From assembly GCF_013267195.1 (NCBI RefSeq), contig NZ_CP053941.1, positions 372,001 through 436,000 of the forward strand: a DNA stretch of 64,000 nucleotides, written 5' to 3'. Of the stretch, positions 29,673-39,995 are shown piece by piece. The notes under the pieces are model-generated. The model ran no database searches. It had not been told where the DNA came from and saw nothing but the letters and a program-made list of their open reading frames with translations. The stretch's first letter is position 1; each line of letters starts with the position of its first letter. The stretch is from Halorubrum salinarum (lineage in GTDB: Archaea; Halobacteriota; Halobacteria; Halobacteriales; Haloferacaceae). Made by a program: the position numbers and the translations under genes.

Positions 29673-32600
29673 TCAGTCGTCGCTCGACACCTGACCGGTC
29701 GCGTCGGCGTCGGCGTCCGGCACCGCGGCGGCGGGCGCGGGCGGCTCGTCGCGCACGTCGGCGCCCGTGCCCTCCGCGATGACCTCCGCGTACGCGTCGG
29801 GGAAGACGCGGACGAAGTCGTCGAGCGCGGCCTCCCAGTCGTCGAGGAGGTCGGCCGCGCGCTCGCTGTCGGTGTACGCGCGGTGGTTCTCGACGAGCCG
29901 GCGGAGCATCCGCTCGTCCGACCCCTCCAGCGTCTCGGAGACCGACACCATCCCGCGGTTGACGCGGTCGTCGAGGCGGTCGTCGGGGTCGTACACGTAG
30001 GCGATGCCGCCGGACATCCCGGCCGCGAAGTTGCGGCCCGTGTCGCCGAGGACGGCGACGACGCCGCCGGTCATGTACTCGCAGCCGTGGTCGCCGACGC
30101 CCTCGACGACCGCTTTCACGCCCGAGTTGCGGACGCCGAAGCGCTCGCCGGCGACGCCGTTGACGTACATCTCGCCCGCGGTCGCGCCGTACAGACAGAC
30201 GTTGCCGGCGACGACGTTCTCGGTCGGGTCGTACGCCGCCTCGGCGGGCGTGTCGATCACGAGGCGCCCGCCGGAGAGCCCCTTGCCGACGTAGTCGTTG
30301 GCGGCGCCCGACAGCTCCATCGTGATCCCCGGCGCGAGGAACGCGCCGAAGCTCTGCCCGGCCTCGCCGTCGAACCGGCAGGAGATGGTGTCGTCCGGGA
30401 GGCCCTCGCCGCCGTGCTCGGAGACGACGCGGTTCGAGAGCGTGGCGCCGACCGCGCGGTCGACGTTGCGCACGTCGCGGGTGAGCGCGACCGGCGCGCC
30501 GTCCTCGATGGCGGGCGCGGCCTCCTCGATGAGGTCCCAGTCGAGCAGGTCGTCGATACCGGAGTGAGCCTGCTCGCGGACCTTGGTGCGCGACTCGCCC
30601 GCGGGCTCGGCGATGACCGCCGAGAGGTCGAGGTGCTTCGCCTTCTCGTGGTCGGTGTCGCGCTGAGACAGGAGGCCGGGGCGACCGATGAACTCCTCTA
30701 ACTCCGTGTACCCCTGCTCGGCCATTATCTCGCGCAGCTCCTGCGCGATGAACGTCATATAGTTGATGACGTGGTCCGGCTGCCCGGGGAACCGCTGGCG
30801 GAGGTCCTCGCGCTGGGTGGCGACGCCGACCGGGCAGGTGTTCTCGTGGCACTGCCGGGCCATCACGCAGCCCGAGGTGACGAGCGACGCGGTGCCGAAG
30901 ATGTACTCCTCGGCGCCCAAGGCGGCCGCGACCGCCACGTCGCGGCCGGTCCGCAACCCGCCGTCCGCGGAGACGCGAATGCGGTCGCGCAGCCCGGTGG
31001 CGCGGAGCATCTGGTTCGCCTCCGCGAGCCCGAGCTCCCACGGCAGACCGGCGTTCTTGATCGAGGTCTTCGGCGAGGCGCCGGTGCCGCCGTCGTGACC
31101 GGAGACGTGGACCACGTCGGCGTTCGCCTTCGCGACGCCGGCCGCGATGGTCCCGATGCCGGCCTCCGAGACCAGCTTCACGTTCACGTCGGCCTCGGGG
31201 CTCGCGGCCTTCAGGTCGAAGATGAGCTGCTTGAGGTCCTCGATCGAGTAGATGTCGTGCTGGGGCGGCGGCGAGATGAGCCCGACGCCCGGCGTGGAAC
31301 ACCGGACGTGCGCGATCATCTCGTTGACCTTCTTGCCCGGGAGGTGGCCGCCCTCGCCGGGCTTCGAGCCCTGCGCCATCTTGATCTGGAGCTCCTCGGC
31401 GCTCGCGAGGTACTCGGAGGTGACGCCGAAGCGGCCGGAGGCGACCTGCTTGACGGTACACTCCTTCTCGGTGTCGAACCGCTCGGGCGGCTCGCCGCCC
31501 TCGCCAGTGTTCGACTTCGCGCCCAGCCGGTTCATCGCGATGGCGTTGTTCTCGTGGGCCTCCGGCGAGATGCTCCCGAGGCTCATCGCGGCCGTCGAGA
31601 AGCGCTCGACGATCGACTCGACGGGCTCGACCTCCTCGACCGGGACCGGGTCGCGGTCGGAGTCGAACTCCAGGAGCCCGCGGAGCGACTGGAGCTCCTC
31701 GGTCTGGTCGTTCACCAGCTCCGCGAACTCCCGGTACTGCTCGTAGTCGCCGCCGCGGACGGCCTGCTGGAGCGTGCCGACCGTCTGGGGGTTCCAGCCG
31801 TGTTTCACGCCGGACGAGCGGTGCTCGTACTCGCCGACGGTCTCCAGTTCGGGGTCGGCGCCGAACGCCATCGCGTGGCGCGTGCGCAGGTCGTCTTCGA
31901 TCTGCTCGATCCCGATCCCCTCGGTGCGGATCTCGGTCCCCTCGAAGTACTCGGCGACGAACTCGGAGTCGAGCCCGACCGCCTCGAAGATCTGGGCGCC
32001 CTGGTACGACTCCATCGTCGAGATGCCCATCTTCGCCATCGTCTTGAGGAGGCCGTCCTCCAGCGCGTGGCGGTACGCGGCGAGCGCCTCGTCCTCGTCG
32101 GCGCCGTCCGGTCCGGCGACCACGTCGGCGATGGAGGCGTACGCGAGGTACGGGTCGACGGCGTCGGCGCCGTAGCCGACGAGCGTCGCGAGGTGGTGGA
32201 CCTCGTGGGGCTCGGCGGACTCGACGACCACGCCGGCGCGGTTGCGGAGCCCCTTGCGGACGAGATGGTGGTGGACCGCGCCGGTCGCGAGCAGGCTCGG
32301 CACCGCCAGGCGGTCCGGACCCACCGCGCGGTCCGAGAGGACGACCACGTCGGCGCCGTCCTCGATTGCGGCCGCGGCGTCCTCGCGGACCCGGTTGACG
32401 GCGTCGACGAGCGACCCGTCGCGGTCGTAGGTGACGTCGACGACGACGGAGGTGAAGTCGGGGCGGTCGGCGGCCCCGTCCGCGTCGCCCGGGCTCCGCT
32501 CGCCCGGTCCGGGCAGGTCGCGGAGAGCGGTCGTCTCGGCGTCCGTCAGGACCGGGGAGTCGGCGACGATCTGCTCTGCGTGCTCCGGCGTCTCGTCGAG

Positions 32601-34373
32601 GAGGTTGCGCTGGTTGCCGATGCGCGTCTCGAGCGAGGTGACGAGCTCCTCGCGGATGTAGTCGATCGGCGGGTTCGACACCTGCGCGAACAGCTGCTTG
32701 AAGTAGGTGAACAGCGGGCGGTCCACGTCGGCCAGCACCGAGAGCGGGGTGTCGTCGCCCATGGAGCCGACCGGGTCCTTCCCGTCCTTCGCCATCGGCT
32801 CGACGAGGTGGTTCAGCGAGTCGGTCGTGTAGCCGAACGCGGCCTGGTGGGCGCGGACGGTGGGTTCCGCGTCCCCGTCGTCGGCGTCGTCGGCCTCGTC
32901 GACCGAGTCCGCGCCGATCCCGGCCGCGGCGTCGTCCTCGTCGGTGAGGGCGTCGAGGGCGACCTGGCCGTCCTCGACCCACTCGCCGTACTTCTCGTCG
33001 GTGAGCTCCTCGAACACCTCGTCGTCGGGGACGATCCGGCCCGCCTCGGGGTCGGCGACGAAGATTTCACCAGGCTGGAGCCGGCCCCGGCGGCGCACGT
33101 CCGCGGGCTCGGTCGGGAGCGCGCCGACCTCGCTGCCGACGACGAGGCGGTCGTCCGTCGTCACCTCGTAGCGACACGGGCGGAGCCCGTTGCGGTCTAA
33201 GACGCCGGCGACGCGCTCGCCGTCGAAGCCGATGACGAGGGCGGGGCCGTCCCACGGCTCGACGAGGGAGGCGTGGTAGTCGTAGAAGTCCGCGCGGTCG
33301 TCGTCCATCAGGTCGTCGCCGCGGAACGCCTCCGGGATCAGCATCCGGAGCGCGTGCGGGAGGTCGCGGTCGGTGTGGAGGAGCAGTTCGAGCGCGTTGT
33401 CGACGCTCGCGGTGTCCGACTGGTTCGGGTCGTCGATCACCGGCTTGATCGTGTCGAGTTCGGCCCCGAACGCCGGGTGTTCGAGGTCGTTCTCGCGGGC
33501 CCGCATCCAGTTGACGTTGCCCCGGATCGTGTTGAACTCGCCGTTGTGGACGATGTTGCGGTACGGGTGCGCGAGGTGCCACGCGCCGAGCGTGTTCGTC
33601 GAGAACCGCGCGTGGACTAAGGCGACGTGGCTCGCGAAGCGCTCGTCGGTCAGGTCGGGGTAGTAGTCCGCGAGCTGCGAGCCCTTGAGGAGGCCCTTGT
33701 AGACGACGCGCTGGCGGTCGAGCGAGCAGACGTAGAAGCGCCCCGCCCCGTCGACCTCCGAGACGGCGTTCTCGATCTCGCGGCGGGCCGCGTACAGCGC
33801 GCGGTCGAACCCGAGCAGGTCCGGGTCGGCGTCGTCGGGGCGGTTCCCCTCGCTGGTGAACCGCTGGGCGAGCCCCGCGCCCTCGACGGGCGCGACGAAC
33901 ACCTGCGACACCTCGGGCTCGGAGTCGAGCGCGGTGGCGCCGAGGTCGGCGTTGTCGGTGGGCACGGACCGCCACGCGAGCACCTCCAGCCCGTAGACGG
34001 CGCACACCTCGGCGATGACGTCGTGTATCTCCGCCTGAACGCCCGGTTCCGGCGGCATGAACACGGAGCCGACCGCGTACTCCTCGGGGAGGTCGGCGTC
34101 GACGACCTCGCGGAAGAACTCGTCCGGTCGCGCGACCATGATCCCCGCGCCGTCGCCGGTGTTCTCCTCGGCGCCGGTGGTCCCGCGGTGTTCGAGGTTT
34201 TCGAGCAGTTCGACCGCGTCCGCGACGGTGTCGTGCGACGGCGCGCCCTCGAGGTCGACGACCCCGCCGATGCCGCAGTTCGACCGGTCGTCCGTCGGCG
34301 CCGCGAGCCCCCCCTCCTGACCCGAGGACTCCGAGTCGCGTACGCCCCGGGTGGTACTACGTGACTTGGTCAT
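29673..34373 (-). CDS. gltB: Glutamate synthase, large subunit
   Basis: The 1566-residue enzyme makes two glutamates from glutamine and 2-oxoglutarate. The N-terminal class II amidotransferase begins at C33 (NCGIGGVVD) after a 32-residue serine/arginine-rich leader. The central and FMN-binding synthase domains follow (about 520-1230), with the 3Fe-4S cysteines in CVMARQCHENTCPVG. The C-terminal glycine-rich beta-helix GXGXG domain contains GEMYVNG and NFAAGMSGG. No small subunit gene is adjacent, so it may be ferredoxin-dependent. An acidic, low-complexity insert lies at about 495-515. The upstream region has TATA-like sequence (about 34444-34453). Confidence 0.95.
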   Translation of the reverse strand: MTKSRSTTRGVRDSESSGQEGGLAAPTDDRSNCGIGGVVDLEGAPSHDTVADAVELLENLEHRGTTGAEENTGDGAGIMVARPDEFFREVVDADLPEEYAVGSVFMPPEPGVQAEIHDVIAEVCAVYGLEVLAWRSVPTDNADLGATALDSEPEVSQVFVAPVEGAGLAQRFTSEGNRPDDADPDLLGFDRALYAARREIENAVSEVDGAGRFYVCSLDRQRVVYKGLLKGSQLADYYPDLTDERFASHVALVHARFSTNTLGAWHLAHPYRNIVHNGEFNTIRGNVNWMRARENDLEHPAFGAELDTIKPVIDDPNQSDTASVDNALELLLHTDRDLPHALRMLIPEAFRGDDLMDDDRADFYDYHASLVEPWDGPALVIGFDGERVAGVLDRNGLRPCRYEVTTDDRLVVGSEVGALPTEPADVRRRGRLQPGEIFVADPEAGRIVPDDEVFEELTDEKYGEWVEDGQVALDALTDEDDAAAGIGADSVDEADDADDGDAEPTVRAHQAAFGYTTDSLNHLVEPMAKDGKDPVGSMGDDTPLSVLADVDRPLFTYFKQLFAQVSNPPIDYIREELVTSLETRIGNQRNLLDETPEHAEQIVADSPVLTDAETTALRDLPGPGERSPGDADGAADRPDFTSVVVDVTYDRDGSLVDAVNRVREDAAAAIEDGADVVVLSDRAVGPDRLAVPSLLATGAVHHHLVRKGLRNRAGVVVESAEPHEVHHLATLVGYGADAVDPYLAYASIADVVAGPDGADEDEALAAYRHALEDGLLKTMAKMGISTMESYQGAQIFEAVGLDSEFVAEYFEGTEIRTEGIGIEQIEDDLRTRHAMAFGADPELETVGEYEHRSSGVKHGWNPQTVGTLQQAVRGGDYEQYREFAELVNDQTEELQSLRGLLEFDSDRDPVPVEEVEPVESIVERFSTAAMSLGSISPEAHENNAIAMNRLGAKSNTGEGGEPPERFDTEKECTVKQVASGRFGVTSEYLASAEELQIKMAQGSKPGEGGHLPGKKVNEMIAHVRCSTPGVGLISPPPQHDIYSIEDLKQLIFDLKAASPEADVNVKLVSEAGIGTIAAGVAKANADVVHVSGHDGGTGASPKTSIKNAGLPWELGLAEANQMLRATGLRDRIRVSADGGLRTGRDVAVAAALGAEEYIFGTASLVTSGCVMARQCHENTCPVGVATQREDLRQRFPGQPDHVINYMTFIAQELREIMAEQGYTELEEFIGRPGLLSQRDTDHEKAKHLDLSAVIAEPAGESRTKVREQAHSGIDDLLDWDLIEEAAPAIEDGAPVALTRDVRNVDRAVGATLSNRVVSEHGGEGLPDDTISCRFDGEAGQSFGAFLAPGITMELSGAANDYVGKGLSGGRLVIDTPAEAAYDPTENVVAGNVCLYGATAGEMYVNGVAGERFGVRNSGVKAVVEGVGDHGCEYMTGGVVAVLGDTGRNFAAGMSGGIAYVYDPDDRLDDRVNRGMVSVSETLEGSDERMLRRLVENHRAYTDSERAADLLDDWEAALDDFVRVFPDAYAEVIAEGTGADVRDEPPAPAAAVPDADADATGQVSSDD

Positions 34374-34561
34374 ACGCGTTCCTACGGATGAACAGTTAAA
34401 GGTATGACCCTGATAGGGGTAGGATCCATCGTACACACATTAGGGAATATAAGGTAATTATTCATCACGGGTGGTGAACAGATGACACACCACCGGGATT
34501 GGTCGGAAGTGCCGGTTTTTCGCCCCGATAATTGGTGGAGTAACCCAGAACACACCGCGAA

Positions 34562-34596
34562 CGTTTCACTCGATCCGAGTAGAGTGGTGAAACGTC
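34562..34596 (-). terminator. Hairpin after the HEWD gene
   Basis: ACGTTTCAC (34562-34570) pairs with GTGAAACGT (34588-34596) just downstream of the stop of the minus-strand HEWD gene. It could end that transcript. A second inverted repeat, GGTGGTG (34470-34476) with CACCACC (34488-34494), lies closer to the gltB promoter. Confidence 0.4.
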
Positions 34597-34606
34597 CAGC
34601 CCGAAA

Positions 34607-34774
34607 TTACTCTCGGAGGGGGACGAACGAGCCGTTGATGTCCCACTCGTGGATACAGTAGACGTTGCCGGGGTCGTCCGCGATCCGCCACCCCTCCACC
34701 TCGTCGTCCCATCGCTCCTCGCGCCCGCAGAGTTCGCACGCGCGCTCCTTCGGCGGTGTGATGGTCACGCCCAT
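34607..34774 (-). CDS. HEWD-family small zinc protein
   Basis: The 55-residue protein has CELCGR near the N-terminus, a later cysteine and histidine in YCIHEWD, and ends INGSFVPLRE. The HEWD motif defines a conserved haloarchaeal small-protein family of unknown function; the two cysteine-containing segments suggest a zinc site. I chose the ATG at MGVTITPP. It is a single gene. Confidence 0.8.
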   Translation of the reverse strand: MGVTITPPKERACELCGREERWDDEVEGWRIADDPGNVYCIHEWDINGSFVPLRE

Positions 34775-34882
34775 GATCGAGCGAAAGGCGTCAGCGAGCA
34801 AAAACGTACCGACGGTCGGCGACCACGGAACTGGATCGCGACGCGATCCGACGGCTCGTCAGAACGACGGTCACGCCCGCGC

Positions 34883-37800
34883 TCACGTCCCTCCCTCGCG
34901 GCGCCGGGCGAGCAGCGACGCCCCGGCCACCGCCGCGAGCGACGCGACGGGCCCGAACCCGGGGAGGTCGTACGCGGTCGATCGGATCGGCGCGTCGTCG
35001 TAGCCCAAGTCGCTCGCGTCGGCCTCGTCCGAAGGGGGTTCGCCCGACACGGACGATTCCGAGAACTCGCCCGAGCCACCGGGGGCGGCCGACGCCGCGC
35101 CGCCGCCATCACCGTTTTCGGTGCCGCTCGACGGTCCGTTCTCGCCGTCGCTCGGCCGTCCGTTCTCGGAGCGGGAGTTCGCCGCCGCGGAACCGTCTGG
35201 ACCGGGTTCGAGCCTGCTAGGTCCGGAGAGCTCTGCCGGCCCCGCGGCCGGCGGGATCTCGGACGTTCCGGGGGCGATCGGGACATCGACGCCCGGCGGC
35301 CCCGTCGCCCGGCCGAGGTCCGAGCCGGTCGATCCGTCGGGTCCGCCGCGACCACCGGCGTCGGTGGCGGTAGCCCCGTCGGAGCCGGTGGCGCCGCCGG
35401 CCCCGCTCGGACTGCCAGCCGAACTAGTTCCCGAAGACTCGCCGGTAATCGAACCGCCGACGCCCGAAGCGCCACCGCTCGAACCCCCACCGTCCGAGCT
35501 TCCACCGGCCGAGCCGCTACCCGTGTCCGAGCCGGTCGCCGCACCGGACTGACCCGACGGCGCCGTCGCGACCGACGCGGTCGTCTCGGTGGAGTCGGCG
35601 GTCGAGTCGACGCCGGCGTCCCCCTCGCTCGGATCTGCGGCGTAGGTCAACCCGGTCGTCACGCGGTGCCCGTCGTCCGCCGCGGTCCGGCGGAGTCGAT
35701 CGTCGTCCACCCGAAAGGCGGCCTCGAACGTCTCCCCGGGGTCGGGGGTCGTTCCGGTTCCGAACGCGCTGTCGCCGGCGACGACGAGGTACAGGCCGTT
35801 CCGGTCGAGGTGGACTGCGGACTCGTTCGGCGTACGACCGAGCGCGTTCCCGTCGGACCCGTTACCTGCGTCCGTGGCCGTCGGTTGGACCCCAAACTCG
35901 AGGCCGTCGAGGCAGTCGAGATCCGCGCCACGCTCCAGTGATCCGTTCGCGGTCGCCGCGAGGCCTGTTAGGCCCGTCGCGTTCACCGCGTACACGACCG
36001 TGTCGTTCGCGGTCGCGGCCGTCGCCTCGGTGAGCGTTCCGTCGGCGATCGCCTCCCGGACCGCGGTCGCGTTCTCGAAGTCGCCGCGGTCGACCGCCCG
36101 CGTCGTGTACGCCGTCAGGTTGTTCGTCGATCGGGGTTTCACGGTGACCGTGACAGTGTCGTTGGCGACCTCGGTGCCGTGTTCCGACCGGAGTGTGAGG
36201 TCGTACGTCCCGGGAGTGAGCAACCCGGTGTCCCCGCTGACCGACTCGACGCTGATACCGGTGCCTGTCGTGACGAAGTTCGACGGGGATTCCGGCGACG
36301 CGTATGTATTAATCGTGACGGGTGTCGGGCCGGTCTCGTTGGTTGTCAGGTTGAGTGTTGTGGCGGTACTGTTTGATGATACCAGAGACACTGAGGAGTG
36401 CTCATAGGTCGAATTGAGTCTTAAATCGAGACGACTTCCACTGATGATTTCATCAGATACACCATTATTAATTGTTGTATTTCTATCATCAACTATTTCT
36501 ACAGTATTGGCAGCAGTAGTATTAGTGCTCAGACCCTTTATTCTCACTGAGTATGTTCCAACTTGAGAGACAGAAACATGAGTTCTTATAGTAGAATTAT
36601 TGTCTGACAATAATTCATTTTGATGTACATTTTCGCTGTTCGGTCCTGTGACACTAATGGCAACAGTACGACTGGTTCCGTTTGTATCGATATCTATCGG
36701 TATCTGAGATCCGTTTACTGTATCAGTTGTTTCAAGATGGATTGAAGAATCGAGTAACCGGATGGTTGTATTTTTCATTCCGGAATTAGAATACAGTGAG
36801 TAATAGCCTGTACTGAGATTATCTGTGCTTATTTTATGAATATGACTTGTCCTGTTGAATTCAATTTTTCTAACAAAGCTACTATTTGATTTTGCCAGAT
36901 TATAATCGTGTTGAGCATTCAGTCGAACAGCGATATTTGAACCTTGATTGGTTGTATACTGGCCTTCGCTGGATATCATTTTATCTACACGCACAGGCGA
37001 TCCGAACTGACTATTGAATGGTACCCTACTGGAAGTAGATACCACGTCACTAACTTTGAGTCTATCAATACGTGGCTGGATTTCTTGATTGGATAGGTTG
37101 GCCGCACGGAATGGATAAACATACAAAAATTCGCCATCTACATCATATGCTCCCGATTGGTTCTCAAGTGATATACCCGTTTTATTATTATCAGAGAAGT
37201 TAGCAGAAATGTATCCCTGAGTATCGGAGATATTCGTATTGAATTCAAATAGGAGTGTTCTGTTGGGTTCAGGATCAGAAGTTAGTTTGCTGTAATAAAA
37301 TGGGCCACTCACGAGTTGAATAGGCACAGCGACATCAACAGTCGTTGAGTCCAGTGCGTATATCGCATCGGAACCGTGAACTGTCTGTGGAGAGTGAATC
37401 CCGATTACCAGTTCCGTTTTACCTTCAATATCCGTGCCTTTGAGAGAGATGTTATCGCTTGATGTCTCAACAGTTTTGATCTTTCTGCCAATCTTCCCAT
37501 TCTGTTTCTTCTGCCAAAGTGTGACAGAAGTATTGAGACTCAAATTGTCATTGATAGAGTAGTCGTAAGAAACTGACCGTGTGGATTTGTTATATGTATT
37601 GGACTCAAAGTTGATTGAACCAGGAGAGTGTATACTGAACTCAACAGGAGCTTCTGTTTCTTTCTGTTTAGCCGTATACGAGACGACATTATTTATTTTC
37701 GCCCCCTCCTTATCATATTGAGTTACGTTGGTTGTATCGATATTATCGATATATACGTCAAATCGTCCGGGACTGGGGATTGCTGAAGCAGATACAATGA

Positions 37801-38143
37801 TTGTCGCATTTGAGCTGTTAGGATTTTGTACATACACATCCGATCTACGTATGTTCCCATCAACATTTATCCAATACGATGTCCCGTTACGATCCAATTG
37901 TGCTCCAGACTCAACAAGACCTCCAATGTGAATTTTAACCGGCCGATTGGAATCAAGAACTTCAATATTACTAATTACCTGCTGTTGTTCGGTTCCAATA
38001 TCAAGATCGCTTGCTCCATCTACGTCCCATAATTCACCGGAAGCAGTGAGTGTTCCTGAGACGATTAAAATCATAACAGAACCGATCACGAAGCAAACGA
38101 CAATACCGGCCCACAGCCATCGAAGCGATCGCGTCCGGATCAT
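34883..38143 (-). CDS. Large PGF-CTERM cell-surface glycoprotein, compositional mosaic
   Basis: The protein of about 1086 residues has an N-terminal hydrophobic signal segment (about 8-32) and a long exterior region with dozens of N-x-S/T sequons. A glycine/serine-rich stalk (about 840-1030) follows, and then a C-terminal DLPGFGPVASLAAVAGASLLARRR. That is a PGF-CTERM sorting signal for archaeosortase A, which is encoded at 48135. Residues 1 to about 615 (36300-38143) are encoded by AT-rich DNA with A/T-ending codons, and the rest by GC-rich DNA. A BGTF-like surface domain may lie at about 680-830. I chose the ATG at 38143; a TTG at 38149 is possible. Confidence 0.82.
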   Translation of the reverse strand: MIRTRSLRWLWAGIVVCFVIGSVMILIVSGTLTASGELWDVDGASDLDIGTEQQQVISNIEVLDSNRPVKIHIGGLVESGAQLDRNGTSYWINVDGNIRRSDVYVQNPNSSNATIIVSASAIPSPGRFDVYIDNIDTTNVTQYDKEGAKINNVVSYTAKQKETEAPVEFSIHSPGSINFESNTYNKSTRSVSYDYSINDNLSLNTSVTLWQKKQNGKIGRKIKTVETSSDNISLKGTDIEGKTELVIGIHSPQTVHGSDAIYALDSTTVDVAVPIQLVSGPFYYSKLTSDPEPNRTLLFEFNTNISDTQGYISANFSDNNKTGISLENQSGAYDVDGEFLYVYPFRAANLSNQEIQPRIDRLKVSDVVSTSSRVPFNSQFGSPVRVDKMISSEGQYTTNQGSNIAVRLNAQHDYNLAKSNSSFVRKIEFNRTSHIHKISTDNLSTGYYSLYSNSGMKNTTIRLLDSSIHLETTDTVNGSQIPIDIDTNGTSRTVAISVTGPNSENVHQNELLSDNNSTIRTHVSVSQVGTYSVRIKGLSTNTTAANTVEIVDDRNTTINNGVSDEIISGSRLDLRLNSTYEHSSVSLVSSNSTATTLNLTTNETGPTPVTINTYASPESPSNFVTTGTGISVESVSGDTGLLTPGTYDLTLRSEHGTEVANDTVTVTVKPRSTNNLTAYTTRAVDRGDFENATAVREAIADGTLTEATAATANDTVVYAVNATGLTGLAATANGSLERGADLDCLDGLEFGVQPTATDAGNGSDGNALGRTPNESAVHLDRNGLYLVVAGDSAFGTGTTPDPGETFEAAFRVDDDRLRRTAADDGHRVTTGLTYAADPSEGDAGVDSTADSTETTASVATAPSGQSGAATGSDTGSGSAGGSSDGGGSSGGASGVGGSITGESSGTSSAGSPSGAGGATGSDGATATDAGGRGGPDGSTGSDLGRATGPPGVDVPIAPGTSEIPPAAGPAELSGPSRLEPGPDGSAAANSRSENGRPSDGENGPSSGTENGDGGGAASAAPGGSGEFSESSVSGEPPSDEADASDLGYDDAPIRSTAYDLPGFGPVASLAAVAGASLLARRREGGT

Positions 38144-38415
38144 AGCCAACGAACCACGGATGCCAGAGCGATCGCCCCCGGGGCAGCGCGGCGTCAGTGG
38201 TCGGCCCGCCTCCGCGAAGCGCCTCTTGTCGCACCGCGGGATCTCTCACTCGGACCGATCGCTTATAAGTGACTTACGAAGGTGAAAGCTTCCGCTCAGA
38301 GAAATAACCGCAATACGGCGGCGTCACGAGAGGATTACCTTCGTGGAAATTCACGGGCGATAGGTCCGGGACCGGACAGAACGGAAAACGAGGACTGGAC
38401 GGTCGCCGAAGCGGG

Positions 38416-39099
38416 TCAGTGCTCGACCGCTTCCATCATCGCGAGCAGCTGTTCGGACTGCTCGACCTCGACCGGGTGGAGCCCCACCAGCGCGATCACG
38501 TCCTCGCTGTCCGCGTCGGCCGCCTGGTGCTGGATCGTCGTGAGGTAGAGGAGGACGGGGATGTCCTCGACCGACCCGCTCTGCCCGTTCGAGCCCTCGA
38601 CGTCCGCGCTGACGGTCGTTTCGAAGACGGAGATGGTCGCCTCCTGACCGAGGATCGTCCGCGTCTCCTCGCCGCGCGCCTCGATGTCGTCCGTCTGGAT
38701 GTCGGCGTTGCCGCCGCCGATGTCCTGCTGGTTGACCTGGTTGAGGAGCCGGCGGATGAGCTCGGCCCCCTCCACCCGGACGAGCGGATTGACCGACTGG
38801 CCGGCGACCGACGCGTTCGGGGTGCTCGCCACGAACAGCGCCGACTGGGTCGTCGGGTTGACGTACCGGGCGACCCACGTCGTCGCCGTCACCCGCGCGT
38901 TCACGCCGGTGGCGTTGAACTCGCGGTCGATGCTGAACGACTCCGGCTCCTGACCGTCGTATCCGGAGTCGCTGTACGCGCTCTCCGGGACGCGCGCCGG
39001 TTCCGCGTCGAACTCGTAGCTGCCGTCCTCGCCGGCGCATCCCGCGACCGCGACCGACGCCGAGGCGGCCATCGCCGCGAGCAGTCCACGTCGTTTCAT
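38416..39099 (-). CDS. Haloarchaeal lipoprotein (DUF6517-like)
   Basis: The 227-residue protein starts MKRRGLLAAMAASASVAVAGC, a twin-arginine-type signal ending in a lipobox cysteine at residue 21, so it is probably exported folded and lipid-anchored. The mature part is mixed alpha/beta with VTATTWVARYVN and a C-terminal VGLHPVEVEQSEQLLAMMEAVEH, which fits a conserved haloarchaeal lipoprotein family that I recall as DUF6517. Function unknown. It is transcribed divergently from the next gene. Confidence 0.75.
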   Translation of the reverse strand: MKRRGLLAAMAASASVAVAGCAGEDGSYEFDAEPARVPESAYSDSGYDGQEPESFSIDREFNATGVNARVTATTWVARYVNPTTQSALFVASTPNASVAGQSVNPLVRVEGAELIRRLLNQVNQQDIGGGNADIQTDDIEARGEETRTILGQEATISVFETTVSADVEGSNGQSGSVEDIPVLLYLTTIQHQAADADSEDVIALVGLHPVEVEQSEQLLAMMEAVEH

Positions 39100-39212
39100 A
39101 TGAACGCGTAGGTCCACACAGTTCTTTAAGACTATCGCCGAGGGTATCGGTCGCGAGAACGCCGGGGCCGAAGGCACAAAGTTCACGTCGGGGCGTGCGC
39201 GACGTGAGGCAA

Positions 39213-39980
39213 ATGGAACGCCGAGGACAAACCGGGCTGGTGGAAGCGCTCTTCTTAGACGTTGTTCGCCTCCACGAGACGTGGATGGAGGTGGTCTTCC
39301 CCCGACAGCTCGACCCGAGCGCCGTCCTGGGGAAGTGGAAGCCCGAGACGACGGTTCAGTCGGTCGGCTACTACCTCTGGGCGGTGCTCGGCGCGCCGCT
39401 CGTCGCGGTCGCGTACCCGCTGTTGCTCGTCGGGTTCGCCACGCGCTACTACGCGGCGAAGCTCGACTCGGCGGTCACCCGCATCGGCGTCGCAGGCGCG
39501 GTGCTCGTCGCGGCCGTCGTCTGGGGGACGCTGACGGTCATCACCCACCTCCAACTCCCGTTCGACGCGGTGATCGCGGTCGGCGCCGCGAGCGCGGTGG
39601 CGGTCGTCTCGGCCGCGCTCGCCGCCGGCTTCTCGAAGCTGGGCGGGCGGTTCGTCAGCGTCCTGCTCGCGTACCCGTTCGCCATGACGGCGCTGTTCCT
39701 GCCGCCGGTCGTCGCCGCGCTCGTCACGCCGACGCTGGAGGAGCTGATCTTGCCGCCGAGCTACGACCTCGCGCGGTGGATCCTCGACACGTTCCTCTCG
39801 GTGGGCGGCATAAACGAGATGCTCCGGGGCGCGTTCGACCTGGAGACGTTCGGCGAGCAGTGGGGGCTCCCCGGGCTGGGCTACGTGCTGATGTGGATCG
39901 GCATCTCGGTGCCGCTCGGGTGGTTCCTCGGCCTCCTCGTCGCGCTGGCGAACCTGATCCGGCCGGCCGACGACGCCTGA
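39213..39980 (+). CDS. Multi-pass membrane protein
   Basis: The protein of about 255 residues has an amphipathic N-terminus (FPRQLDPSAVLGKWKPE) and about five hydrophobic segments (about 51-75, 88-106, 115-140, 150-175, 225-248). No family is recognised. I chose the ATG at MERRGQ, downstream of GTGAGG; an earlier start adds six residues. The gene ends next to a 25-bp tandem repeat. Confidence 0.7.
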   Translation: MERRGQTGLVEALFLDVVRLHETWMEVVFPRQLDPSAVLGKWKPETTVQSVGYYLWAVLGAPLVAVAYPLLLVGFATRYYAAKLDSAVTRIGVAGAVLVAAVVWGTLTVITHLQLPFDAVIAVGAASAVAVVSAALAAGFSKLGGRFVSVLLAYPFAMTALFLPPVVAALVTPTLEELILPPSYDLARWILDTFLSVGGINEMLRGAFDLETFGEQWGLPGLGYVLMWIGISVPLGWFLGLLVALANLIRPADDA

Positions 39981-39995
39981 TCGGTTCGGCGGTCG

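Noticed and set aside
29509-32982. Minus-strand open frame of 1157 codons
   Set aside because: It overlaps gltB in another register and is arginine/glycine-rich shadow sequence.
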